From NCBI RefSeq assembly GCF_963576615.1, contig NC_088715.1, forward strand, positions 63,136,981-63,200,980: a stretch of DNA of 64,000 nucleotides, given 5' to 3'. Below the pieces are notes generated by a model, which saw only the letters and a program-made list of their open reading frames with translations, had not been told where the DNA came from and searched no databases. The stretch is from Watersipora subatra (lineage: Eukaryota > Bryozoa > Gymnolaemata > Cheilostomatida > Watersiporidae). The position numbers were made by a program, and so were the translations under genes. Below are positions 41,627 to 54,368 of this stretch, piece after piece (the stretch's first letter is position 1; every line of letters starts with the position of its first letter).

Positions 41627-44600
41627 TTTAAAGTACATATGCAGGTTGGTTTAAAGTACATCTGCAGGTTGGTTTAAAGTAAACCTGCAGGTTGGTTTAA
41701 AGTACATCTGCAGGTTGGTTTAAAGTATATCTGCAGGTTGGTTTAAAGTACATCTGCAGGTTGGTTTAAAGTACATCTGCAGGTTGGTTTAAAGTACATC
41801 TGCAGGTTGGTTTAAAGTACATCTGCAGGTTGGTTTAAAGTATATCTGCAGGTTGGTTTAAAGTACATCTGCAGGTTGGTTTAAAGTACATCTGCAGGTT
41901 GGTTTAAAGTACATCTGCAGGTTGGTTTAAAGTACATCTGCAGGTTGGTTTAAAGTACATCTGCAGGTTGGTTTAAAGTACATCTGCAGGTTGGTTTAAA
42001 GTACATCTGCAGGTTGGTTTAAAGTACATCTGCAGGTTGGTTTAAAGTACATCTGCAGGTTGGTTTAAAGTACATCTGCAGGTTGGTTTAAAGTACATCT
42101 GCAGGTTGGTTTAAAGTACATCTGCAGGTTGGTTTAAAGTACATCTGCAGGTTGGTTTAAAGTACATCTGCAGGTTGGTTTAAAGTACATCTGCAGGTTG
42201 GTTTAAAGTATATCTGCAGGTTGGTTTAAAGTACATCTGCAGGTTGGTTTAAAGTACATCTGCAGGTTGGTTTAAAGTACATCTGCAGGTTGGTTTAAAG
42301 TACATCTGCAGGTTGGTTTAAAGTACATCTGCAGGTTGGTTTAAAGTATATCTGCAGGTTGGTTTAAAGTACATCTGCAGGTTGGTTTAAAGTACATCTG
42401 CAGGTTGGTTTAAAGTACATCTGCAGGTTGGTTTAAAGTACATCTGCAGGTTGGTTTAAAGTACATCTGCAGGTTGGTTTAAAGTACATCTGCAGGTTGG
42501 TTTAAAGTATATCTGCAGGTTGGTTTAAAGTACATCTGCAGGTTGGTTTAAAGTACATCTGCAGGTTGGTTTAAAGTATATCTGCAGGTTGGTTTAAAGT
42601 ACATCTGCAGGTTGGTTTAAAGTACACCTGCAGGTTGGTTTAAAGTACACCTGCAGGTTGGTTTAAAGTACATCTGCAGGTTGGTTTAAAGTACATCTGC
42701 AGGTTGGTTTAAAGTACATCTGCAGGTTGGTTTAAAGTATATCTGCAGGTTGGTTTAAAGTACATCTGCAGGTTGGTTTAAAGTACATCTGCAGGTTGGT
42801 TTAAAGTACATCTGCAGGTTGGTTTAAAGTACATCTGCAGGTTGGTTTAAAGTACATCTGCAGGTTGGTTTAAAGTACATCTGCAGGTTGGTTTAAAGTA
42901 CATCTGCAGGTTGGTTTAAAGTATATCTGCAGGTTGGTTTAAAGTACATCTGCAGGTTGGTTTAAAGTACACCTGCAGGTTGGTTTAAAGTACATCTGCA
43001 GGTTGGTTTAAAGTACATCTGCAGGTTGGTTTAAAGTACATCTGCAGGTTGGTTTAAAGTACATCTACAGGCTGGTTTAAAGTACACCTGCAGGTTGGTT
43101 TAAAGTACATCTGCAGGTTGGTTTAAAGTACATCTGCAGGTTGGTTTAAAGTACATCTGCAGGTTGGTTTAAAGTACACCTGCAGGTTGGTTTAAAGTAC
43201 ACCTGCAGGTTGGTTTAAAGTACATCTGCAGGTTGGTTTAAAGTACACCTGCAGGTTGGTTTAAAGTACATCTGCAGGTTGGTTTAAAGTACATCTGCAG
43301 GTTGGTGTAAAGTACACCTGCAGGTTGGTTTGAAGTACACCTGCAGGTTGGTTTAAAGTACACCTGCAGGTTGGTTTAAAGTATATCTGCAGGTTGGTTT
43401 AAAGTACACCTGCAGGTTGGTTTAAAGTACACCTGCAGGTTGGTTTAAAGTACATATGCAGGTTGGTTTAAAGTACATCTGCAGGTTGGTTTAAAGTACA
43501 TCTGCAGGTTGGTTTAAAGTACATCTGCAGGTTGGTTTAAAGTACATCTACAGGCTGGTTTAAAGTACACCTGCAGGTTGGTTTGAAGTACACCTGCAGG
43601 TTGGTTTAAAGTACACCTGCAGGTTGGTTTAAAGTATATCTGCAGGTTGGTTTAAAGTACACCTGCAGGTTGGTTTAAAGTACACCTGCAGGTTGGTTTA
43701 AAGTACATATGCAGGTTGGTTTAAAGTACATCTACAGGCTGGTTTAAAGTACACCTGCAGGTTGGTTTAAAGTACACCTGCAGGTTGGTTTAAAGTACAT
43801 CTGCAGGTTGGTTTAAAGTACATCTGCAGGTTGGTTTAAAGTACATCTGCAGGTTGGTTTAAAGTACATCTACAGGCTGGTTTAAAGTACACCTGCAGGT
43901 TGGTTTAAAGTACATCTGAAGGTTGGTTTAAAGTACACCTGCAGGTTGGTTTAAAGTACATCTGCAGGTTGGTTTAAAGTACACCTGCAGGTTGGTTTAA
44001 AGTACACCTGCAGGTTGGTTTAAAGTACACCTGCAGGTTGGTTTAAAGTACACCTGCAGGTTGGTTTAAAGTACATCTGCAGGTTGGTTTACAGTACATC
44101 TGCAGGTTGGTTTAAAGTACATCTGCAGGTTGGTTTAAAGTACATATGCAGGTTGGTTTAAAGTACATCTGCAGGTTGGTTTAAAGCACATCTGCAGGTT
44201 GGTTTACAGTACATCTGCAGGTTGGTTTAAAGTACATCTGCAGGTTGGTTTAAAGTACATCTGCAGGTTGGTTTAAAGTACATCTACAGGCTGGTTTAAA
44301 GTACACCTGCAGGTTGGTTTGAAGTACACCTGCAGGTTGGTTTAAAGTACACCTGCAGGTTGGTTTAAAGTATATCTGCAGGTTGGTTTAAAGTACACCT
44401 GCAGGTTGGTTTAAAGTACATCTGCAGGTTGATTTAAAGTACATCTGCAGGTTGGTTTAAAATACATCTGCAGGTTGGTTTAAAATACATCTGCAGGTTG
44501 GTTTAAAGTACATCTGCAGGTTGGTTTAAAGTATATCTGCAGGTTGGTTTAAAGTACATCTGCAGGTTGGTTTAAAGTACATCTGCAGGTTGGTTTAAAG

Positions 44601-46846
44601 TATATCTGCAGGTTGGTTTAAAGTACACCTGCAGGTTGGTTTAAAGTACACCTGCAGGTTGGTTTAAAGTACATCTGCAGGTTGGTTTAAAGTACACCTG
44701 CAGGTTGGTTTAAAGTACACCTGCAGGTTGGTTTAAAGTACACCTGCAGGTTGGTTTAAAGTACACCTGCAGGTTGGTTTAAAGTACACCTGCAGGTTGG
44801 TTTAAAGTACACCTGCAGGTTGGTTTAAAATACATCTGCAGGTTGGTTTAAAATACATCTGCAGGTTGGTTTAAAGTACATCTGCAGGTTGGTTTAAAGT
44901 ATATCTGCAGGTTGGTTTAAAGTACATCTGCAGGTTGGTTTAAAGTACATCTGCAGGTTGGTTTAAAGTATATCTGCAGGTTGGTTTAAAGTACACCTGC
45001 AGGTTGGTTTAAAGTACACCTGCAGGTTGGTTTAAAGTACATCTGCAGGTTGGTTTAAAGTACACCTGCAGGTTGGTTTAAAGTACACCTGCAGGTTGGT
45101 TTAAAGTACACCTGCAGGTTGGTTTAAAGTACACCTGCAGGTTGGTTTAAAGTACACCTGCAGGTTGGTTTAAAGTACACCTGCAGGTTGGTTTAAAGTA
45201 CACCTGCAGGTTGGTTTAAAGTACACCTGCAGGTTGGTTTAAAGCACATCTGCAGGTTGGTTTAAAGTACATCTGCAGGTTGGTTTAAAGTACATCTGCA
45301 GGTTGGTTTAAAGTACATCTGCAGGTTGGTTTAAAGTACATCTGCAGGTTGGTTTAAAGTACATATGCAGGTTGGTTTAAAGTACATCTGCAGGTTGGTT
45401 TAAAGCACATCTGCAGGTTGGTTTACAGTACATCTGCAGGTTGGTTTAAAGTACATCTGCAGGTTGGTTTAAAGTACATATGCAGGTTGGTTTAAAGTAC
45501 ATCTGCAGGTTGGTTTAAAGTACATCTGCAGGTTGGTTTAAAGCACATCTGCAGGTTGGTTTAAAGTACATCTGCAGGTTGGTTTAAAGTACATCTGCAG
45601 GTTGGTTTAAAGTACATCTGCAGGTTGGTTTAAAGTACATCTGCAGGTTGGTTTAAAGTACATCTGCAGGTTGGTTTAAAGTACATCTGCAGGTTGGTTT
45701 AAAGTACACCTGCAGGTTGGTTTGAAGTACACCTGCAGGTTGGTTTAAAGTACACCTGCAGGTTGGTTTAAAGTACATCTGCAGGTTGGTTTAAAGTACA
45801 CCTGCAGGTTGGTTTAAAGTACATCTGCAGGTTGGTTTAAAGTACATCTGCAGGTTGGTTTAAAGTACATCTGCAGGTTGGTTTAAAGTACACCTGCAGG
45901 TTGGTTTAAAGTACATATGCAGGTTGGTTTAAAGTACACCTGCAGGTTGGTTTAAAGTACATCTGCAGGTTGGTTTAAAGTACATCTGCAGGTTGGTTTA
46001 AAGTACATCTGCAGGTTGGTTTAAAGTACACCTGCAGGTTGGTTTAAAGTACACCTGCAGGTTGGTTTAAAGTACACCTGCAGGTTGGTTTAAAGTACAT
46101 CTGCAGGTTGGTTTAAAGTACATCTGCAGGTTGGTTTAAAGTACATCTGCAGGTTGGTTTAAAGTACACCTGCAGGTTGGTTTAAAGTACACCTGCAGGT
46201 TGGTTTAAAGTACACCTGCAGGTTGGTTTAAAGTACATCTGCAGGTTGGTTTAAAGTACATATGCAGGTTGGTTTAAAGTACATCTGCAGGTTGGTTTAA
46301 AGTACATATGCAGGTTGGTTTAAAGTACATCTGCAGGTTGGTTTAAAGTACACCTGCAGGTTGGTTTAAAGTACATCTGCAGGTTGGTTTAAAGTACATC
46401 TGCAGGTTGGTTTAAAGTACATCTGCAGGTTGGTTTAAAGTACACCTGCAGGTTGGTTTAAAGTACACCTGCAGGTTGGTTTAAAGTACATATGCAGGTT
46501 GGTTTAAAGTACACCTGCAGGTTGGTTTAAAGTACACCTGCAGGTTGGTTTAAAGTACATCTGCAGGTTGGTTTAAAGTACATCTGCAGGTTGGTTTAAA
46601 GTACACCTGCAGGTTGGTTTAAAGTACATCTGCAGGTTGGTTTAAAGTACACCTGCAGGTTGGTTTAAAGTACATCTGCAGGTTGGTTTAAAGTACATCT
46701 GCAGGTTGGTTTAAAGTACATCTGCAGGTTGGTTTAAAGTACATCTGCAGGTTGGTTTAAAGTACATCTGCAGGTTGGTTTAAAGTACATCTGCAGGTTG
46801 GTTTAAAGTACACCTGCAGGTTGGTTTAAAGTACACCTGCAGGTTG
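41627..46846. repeat. 23-bp minisatellite, about 227 copies (copy A)
   Basis: Uninterrupted head-to-tail array over 5220 bp. The unit is GGTTTAAAGTACATCTGCAG plus GTT. Main variants change ACATCTG to ACACCTG, ATATCTG or ACATATG, and a rarer CATCTACAGGCTGG. Variants are grouped into longer repeats. Nearly every unit has a PstI site (CTGCAG). No spacers, no coding frame. Confidence 0.98.
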
Positions 46847-46963
46847 TTGCCTGGTCAGGCTACAAATTGACAATCGCTAAAAGTCTAATTTGTCTATATG
46901 AAGAGCTCATGTTCACTTATTAGCTGGTCTGGCTGTACCTTATAATGATTAAAAGATGATACG

Positions 46964-47351
46964 TGGTATGTACAAGACTTTAGCTATAGCACACGATCTA
47001 AGATAAATGGTATGTACATGACTCTAGCTATAGCATACAATCTAAGATAAATGGTATGTACATGACTCTAGCTATAGGACACAATCTAAGATAAATGGTA
47101 TGTACATGGCTCTAGCTATAGCATACAATCTAAGATAAATGGTATGTACATGACTCTATCTATAGCACACAATCTAAGATAAATGGTATGTACATGACTC
47201 TAACTATAGCACACAATCTAAGATAAATGGTATGTACATGACTCTAGCTATAGCACACAATCTAAGATAAATGGTATGTACATGATTCTAACTATAGCAC
47301 ACAATCTAAGATAAATGGTATGTACATTATTCTAGCTATAGCACACAATCT
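46964..47351. repeat. 44-bp minisatellite, copy B
   Basis: Same array as 32925-33312, offset 14,039 bp. Confidence 0.95.
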
Positions 47352-47854
47352 ATATAACATATGATTCTAAGATTTCTGATAACTATAACATTACTATCAC
47401 ATACAATAATTAATGGTAACATTATAACATTTTCCGTAAAATACACATTTGTTGGAGAAATGTTGCCTCAACATTCAATCAGAAACAGGACAACAACTTG
47501 GATAGACTTTTTACTTGGACCCCGTTCAGGCATCTTTAGCATTTCCAATGATAGTTTTCTGAGTCTAGTTTATGAAATGAGTTTAAAAAATCTGTTTATT
47601 TGTTTCCTTCAATTAACTATTGGCAAATTTGTTAACTTCTATTAAGTATTTGTTAAATTGTTAACTTATATTAGCTATTTGTTAACTTATATTAGTTATT
47701 TATTATATTCTTAACTTCATTAAATAGATTTGATAGATGGTTTTAATTTGATATTAAAATATTCCTGTAAAGCCATCCTACAGAAATTGTAATTGTCTCC
47801 CCTTATGTGAAATTACCTTGGGCATTATTGGTACACACTCAAACAGATACAAAC

Positions 47855-48051
47855 CTCGAGGCAGGAATTGAATTTGTACTCTGCCTCAAGCCAACCTTCC
47901 TCAGAGGCATATGCTGGGTACTTCCTCTCGCAGTCTGCCACCTCCGACTGTATGTCGTCTAACTTACCGCGGAGAATGTCTAAACTAACTAAATAATCTT
48001 TATCAGCATTTGTGCTGGAATCCATAATAGGAACTGAGAGTGGCTCCTTAC
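47855..48051 (-). pseudogene. orphan duplicate of the coiled-coil gene's first exon
   Basis: Identical to 33816-34012 including the ATG, the acceptor-like AG and the GTTTGT donor, but the following exons (32633 and lower) are not duplicated; past its donor only the array junction at 46847 and copy A follow. If the duplication is real, transcripts from here would have to splice over about 15 kb to reach exon 2 or yield a truncated product. Confidence 0.7.
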
Positions 48052-48249
48052 CTACAGCAACAATAGCGACAATATGTACTATAACTTTAATTTCACTTAA
48101 TAGAATGTGTAAGATATTCAAATTTGCAAAAATATAGTTTTCGGGTACCTATGACAACTACTATGTGTACAACTCTAAGTACTGCATGAACCTTTTTAAG
48201 TATAATTATTTACTTGTACAGTATACAGATAATTGAAGTTAAGTTATAA

Positions 48250-48976
48250 CATGATACTCTACCCATGATTACTAGTATGTATATCATCTGAGCTATAATA
48301 TGATACTCTACCTATGATTACTAGTATGTATATCATCTAAGCTACATGTATAACATGATACTCTCCCTATGATTACTAGTATGTATATCATCTAAGCTAC
48401 ATGTATAACATGATACTCTACCTATGATTACTAGTATGTATATCATCTAAGCTATAATATGATACTCTACCTATGATTACTGGTATGTATATTATCTGAG
48501 CTATAGTATGATACTCTACCCATGATTACTAGTATGTATATCATCTGAGCTATAACATGATACTCTACCCATGATTACTAGTATGTATATCATCTGAGCT
48601 ATAACATGATACTCTACCCTTGATTACTAGTATGTATATCATATAAACTATAACATGATACTCTACCCATGATTACTAGTATGTATATCATCTGAGCTAT
48701 AGCATGATACTCTACCTATGATTACTGGTATGTATATCATCTGAGCTGTAACATGATACTCTACCCATGATTACTAGTATGTATATCATCTGAGCTATAA
48801 CATGATACTCTACCCATGATTACTGGTATGTATATCATCTGAGCTATAGCATGATACTCTACCTATGATTACTGGTATGTATATCATCTGAGCTATAGCA
48901 TGATACTCTATTTATGATTACTGGTATGTATATCATCTGAGCTATAATATGATCTCTACCTATGATTACTGGTATG
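48250..48976. repeat. 49-bp minisatellite, copy B
   Basis: Same array as 34211-34937, offset 14,039 bp. Confidence 0.95.
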
Positions 48977-51770
48977 TTTATTAATGCATGTTAATGCATC
49001 ATGAACTTGTTTGACTAAGTATATTTTGTAACAAGAATCCTCCAGTGGAAGGAGTGACTACCAACATTGCTTATAGACAAACAAAGTGCGGTACAGCCAT
49101 ATTCACAAAGAAATTTTTTTCCCTCAGGTCATATACATTATGGTTGACTTGTAAAAGGTAGTCATAGACCCTTTGCTGCTGTCATGTACCTGGTTAACAT
49201 TGCTTTATATGCTGTTCATTCAATCAGTCATGTGAAATAACATAAACTGCACAGAAAGTGTCTCATTTCATAGAATAGATCTGATTGAAGGAATCCGACT
49301 GTGCACAAGGTATTTAGAGCCATGTAAACAAAATGACACTACGTTAGATATTCAAGCTATCTTTGCCTTGTTAGACTACTACAGTATAATCTATACTGTT
49401 CTACACACGCTCTTGCATTGCAGCGTCCCGAAGTATGTTACAAAATCCAAATCCTTGAGGATCCTAGCAGCTGTATGACAACACTCGCTAGGTGCTCATA
49501 AGTACACAGCTTGTAGATGGGTATATACATAATGACATACAGTAGCTCCGTGTCAAGAAACAGAGACCAATGTTCTGTTAGACGTTAAAATGTTAACAAT
49601 GACCATTTGGTAACAGCAGATGATGTCCAGCTAGGCCTTTACTAAAACCATGGGTTATTCAAGTTGAAAACACAGCTTACATACTCAGAGGAAACTCTAC
49701 GAAGTTATTAAATGCAACATCAACCAGGCTTCATGGACAACATGAACCACTCACAAACTTCCACTTGGGCCAACTGTGCGTTCCGGTATGGCTTATGTGT
49801 AGCATACTTTAAATGTTACAGGCACATACGGTATAGCTTACTGCTATGCAAATACTAGCCATAAGTTAGGTAAATAAACAATTACCTTGAAAAGCTCGCT
49901 AGTAGTAAACCAGCCTACCTCAAGTAATGTGATGTAAGTCAAAACCTGGTGATGACTTACTGCGAGGGCACAGTTGCTCGACAAGAACTTACTTCCAGGT
50001 TTTCAAGCCTTAAACATAGATTCACAATGTACTGCTAGAGCTCAAATCATTTGTTGCTAGTGAAACGTACAGGCAGCGGAACCTGCATTTAGGATTTGTC
50101 AAAACAAGAGTTCCGCATAAGCTTTGAGTATGAGCAGAGTCAAAACTTAAACTAAGGCTAACATTTGTCACAAAAACTGTTTTATATAGACATAAGGCTA
50201 ACTACTGAAGGCTACATACCCAATCTGTGTTAATAGATCCAGGAGTTCACCATGAAATAAGACCAACAGCAGATCGTCTTGTAGTCCATCTAATGGCTTC
50301 AATTAAATGTTTATTATTGGCATATCAAGCATCGGACATTCCTTATCCATTCAGATTGTAAACACGAAGATAACGTGACTTTGTTCACCGCAGCAATACT
50401 CAATGGCAGCTCACAATATGAAATCGTTATGTCAACTTCTTAATCTCTTGCATACACTTGTAAATCTAGCCTCATAATCCGAGCAATTGGACAGCGGTAC
50501 GAAACGCTACTGCATTTCTCTCACTAATGTGCTTGTGGCTATGTTCTACACCTACATACATACTATGGAGAATTCTTCAATAACAGAGCAAACAATGCTA
50601 AACAATAGATTAAAGGGAGCTGGTTTCTGTATGAAACAGTTTCTTTCAGCTGCCTATTTCCAAAACTTTGTTAACAAGTTAATACCACTTAAATTAAGCA
50701 GCAACAAAGAAACACATTGTTACCTCTGCAAAGGCACATATTAGCACTTTTTCATATGTCGGTTAAATAGAGCAGCGTATTCTTTTCACCTATGAACTAA
50801 GTCAATATGACCGAGAGGCGACCTGTGAGGAGTTGTGCTACCGCATTCAGTTTTATAATCGGCTACAGCGCTCTAAAAAAATACAACACCACCTCTTATT
50901 TTGAGAGAATTGCTGGTAGCCATGATTTGCTTCTTTGGACTTGCCAGAAACTGCATGGCATTAGATGCAGAATACTTTAGTGAAAAATCTATAGAGAAAG
51001 CTTTCAATGTCTATGCTATTAATATTGATTAGGAACTCAAGTTCTGTCTCCATGTCTATGAAGATTTCTAATTTTCAATTTTGTGATAGTTCTGCGATAT
51101 GATTTGAAGAACTCTTAGAAATATTTTGTGGCCTTGAAACATGTCATTTGAGGGTCGCCAGGTCAATTGAATTGCGAACAAATTTTAAAATGCCAGTCTT
51201 TGTTTGCTTACCAAATGTTACAATTTTCCTATGGCTACAAGGTGGTGCCATACCCTAATTATATTCTCTAGTAGTCATATTTTGCTGGTGAGCGCTTCTC
51301 TTGTTATGGCAGAGCTTACCTTCTGACATAACTGTTTTGTAGGTCAAGGTCACAGGATTGTGCTGACCATCTTATAGTTCACCGTTCATTCTACCTACAG
51401 AGTATAGACTCAGTGTAGTCTGTAGAGGTACGGTGGCAGTACAGAGCTGTAATAAGTACTTTTATCCTCGTATAGTCCACCAGCTAATTTTATACCAAGA
51501 CCGCTTGTATTCGAAAGACACAATAATAGGTATGACATAATGAATGACGTAACAGATGACGTAATGAATGACCTAACCGCTAGGTAGTAAACACAAAGAC
51601 AGCAATCCACACTTGTCCACAATCCACTTGTACACAGAAATGAGTAATAGTATTACATGCAGTACACAAGAGTAAATGATATAGGCTTGTAAAATAATAC
51701 ATTCACACATAGGTTACTATATATACATAGACTACAACTCCCCCTGATCACAAAGATCAATTAAAACCAG
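48977..51770. other. no gene recognised (copy B)
   Basis: Repeat of 34938-37731; no gene supported. Confidence 0.45.
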
Positions 51771-53944
51771 CTACATAAAAATCTGGGGTTTCCTAGCCCT
51801 ACCTGGTCTAGTGGCATTGTTAGCTGCGGTTGAATAGTTGTCGTGACTGTCTTTAGTTACAGGTAGAGTTTCAACGTTCACTAAACCCTCAGTTGATTCG
51901 TATGTGTTAGTATTAGCTATGTCTAACTCAGTCTGCAGTAGCTGGCTGTTTATCAACTCTTCCAAAAACCTTGTCTCTTATATGGCGAGTCATGTCATCC
52001 ACTTTAACTGCTGTGCTGGAGACCAAGGAAGTTACCTTGCCAGTTTTTCACACTGATATGCACTTGGTGTTACCTGGTTTTACATATACCTGGTCGCCCA
52101 CCTTGTAAGGGTTTAAACTAATGTCCAGTTTAGCAGATATTCTAGTCATTTCCGAGGATTGTAATTAAACAATCTCCTAAGTGGCACAACACCATCGGCA
52201 TTAGGAGAATTGTTGTACCATATAACATTTCATGGACAGTGCCAGAGGGCAAGCATGCGCTTGGTAGTACGATGCTCCATCCATCTTTATACTAATTTTG
52301 CACAATGACAAAAGGGCATTATCTTCCCCTGAACCATCCAAAAATCCATTTGAAATGGTATTGACAGGTGACAGTTTTTGAAGGAGCCATTCCATGGTGT
52401 GATCTTTGCATTTAGTAAAGGTTAGTTTTTCCTTTGTCAGATATCTCATCCAATCCATCGTTTTTCAGCCATCATTCAACGATAGTGTTGGCAATATTTT
52501 GGAGCATCCAACATCTTACATAATCTTCCGCTCAACATGTCTAGACTTGTTAATATGGATAACCAGATATCATTGCTCTTGTGTAATCTTTACGACATTC
52601 TGATGCATATGGCGTAGCAAGCAATTTCTGAGTTTAATATTGAGTACTGTGAAAAAGACCACAAGCAATCAGAATGAGTCCCATAAACCAGTCACATGAC
52701 GCTGTGATTACAGAACGTTCAAGACGAAGTAATGAAATTTTATGACGTTTTATGACTAACAGGATTTGTGATCAGACGCTGAAGAGATAACATGGTAGCA
52801 TAACTCTGTTATATCTGCTGAACAAGGAAAATGAAAGACTTCTTTACTAATGAAGTGAAATTATATAGATGAAGACCGTTCGACCTAGACTGTCATATAC
52901 TGTTCCGTACTGTTTGACCTAGACTATCAATTAATATGTTATTATTTTATTTTTATTGTAATAGTATAGCCGTAAGTACCTTTTATAATTGTTTTAATCT
53001 AGCGATGGCAATTTCTTTACGCATTACTCTCGTATTTAACGCATGATATCCTCTCGTATTTAATCTACATTTTATCCACCCAGACTGAAGAGCTCAAGAC
53101 CGGATATAAGAAAAAAGCGCTTTTTCTTGAGTAACTTTAGATTTTGATCACGAGCTTACACTGGATTATCAACTACGAATCATATTATTACTGCATCACT
53201 ACGGTTATACGCATATAATATTATTATTATCGTTACTACAATTTTGACTTATAATACAAACATTATCGCTTCTATACAAGACACTGTCTACGCTTGTTGG
53301 CTAATTTCTGTGAAGGTTGGGGCAATTTCGCTGAATTTAAACAAATTCCCTTTACTAACAAGTTTTCATTCTTCCAAGTCATTTTTTTTTCTAGAATGAA
53401 CGATTTTAGAATCTAATTAATGGTAGCTAACAGAATAAGCATGGCTCTAGCTGTGCTACAAATATGAAGAAAGGGGAGAGTAATCTGTTAGTCTGAATTT
53501 CTGACTTCGGTGTGATTTAGTCAGATGCCTTCGAATGATATCTTCATACATTTCGCCAACTCTCCTCTCTATTTGTTCAAAGTTGAAAAGACAGTCCTGA
53601 AAAGCAGCCTGCTAAGGAATTAAATGAAGCACACCAGTATAACCACAGTTATGGCAGCATTACCAGAATATTAAGATGGACATCCTCTGCGGTAAAAGGA
53701 AGTTGTCAAGACAGACAAGATTCGAGCAATTGCGGTGACGATGAACCATTACCCCGAAAAACCAACCTCTCTACAGTACATCTCCATCCAATAAACAGCC
53801 AATACCTCAGTATCACAGAAAGTACACCATGAATCAAACAGCTTGTGCAACTTGTACAACTGGGTTAAATGGTTCTGGGACAGCATGACTTGCTTATCCA
53901 GTTGGTTGAAATCAAGGCATAAACTTCTCTTCGATCTAAACAGG
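51771..53944 (-). pseudogene. relic Ty3/gypsy pol, copy B
   Basis: Duplicate of the relic at 37732-39905 with the same stops and frame changes, so the decay came before the duplication. Confidence 0.65.
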
Positions 53945-54368
53945 CACCTTAATGTAAACAGACAAAATTATAAAAATCACCTTTTTTATTGCATACCATA
54001 CCCTTAAGGGTGCAGAGTGCTTGCAGCAGGTACAAGCGTGCAGATATCACCCATCTGAGTTTATACATCGAGAGAGCCTTTGTTCCGAAAATTCATGAAA
54101 AACAAAGGTCAAGCTCACAGGGGAGACCAGCTGATGAAGCTTGTAGGAACTATGACTACAATACTTGAAGGATGCGCGACTAAGATACATAAATATTCCT
54201 GTGTATGTCACAGAGTCACAAATCGATTATGAATGTTAGACTTAGAGGTGTCTACACCTCCGCCATAATGTTGCGCAAATGTTACTCCTAATGAAGTGCT
54301 CCACGCTCGGTGAGCAGACGGACGATTCAAGGCAAGGTGAAGATTATGAGCTAGGAAACATGATATTA

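Larger units (their letters stand above)
32808..46846. repeat. 14,039-bp tandem duplication, copy A
   Basis: Every landmark in this interval recurs exactly 14,039 bp later: the 44-, 49-, 52- and 23-bp repeats, the exon at 33816, the relic pol and a T9 run at 39343-39351. The left edge is at TTGCCTGG (32808): the base before is T here but G at the second copy. The right edge lies inside the 23-bp array. Confidence 0.97.

Noticed and set aside
41627-46846. CRISPR-like array
   Set aside because: Units of 23 bp are directly joined with no spacers, and this is animal DNA. It is a minisatellite.
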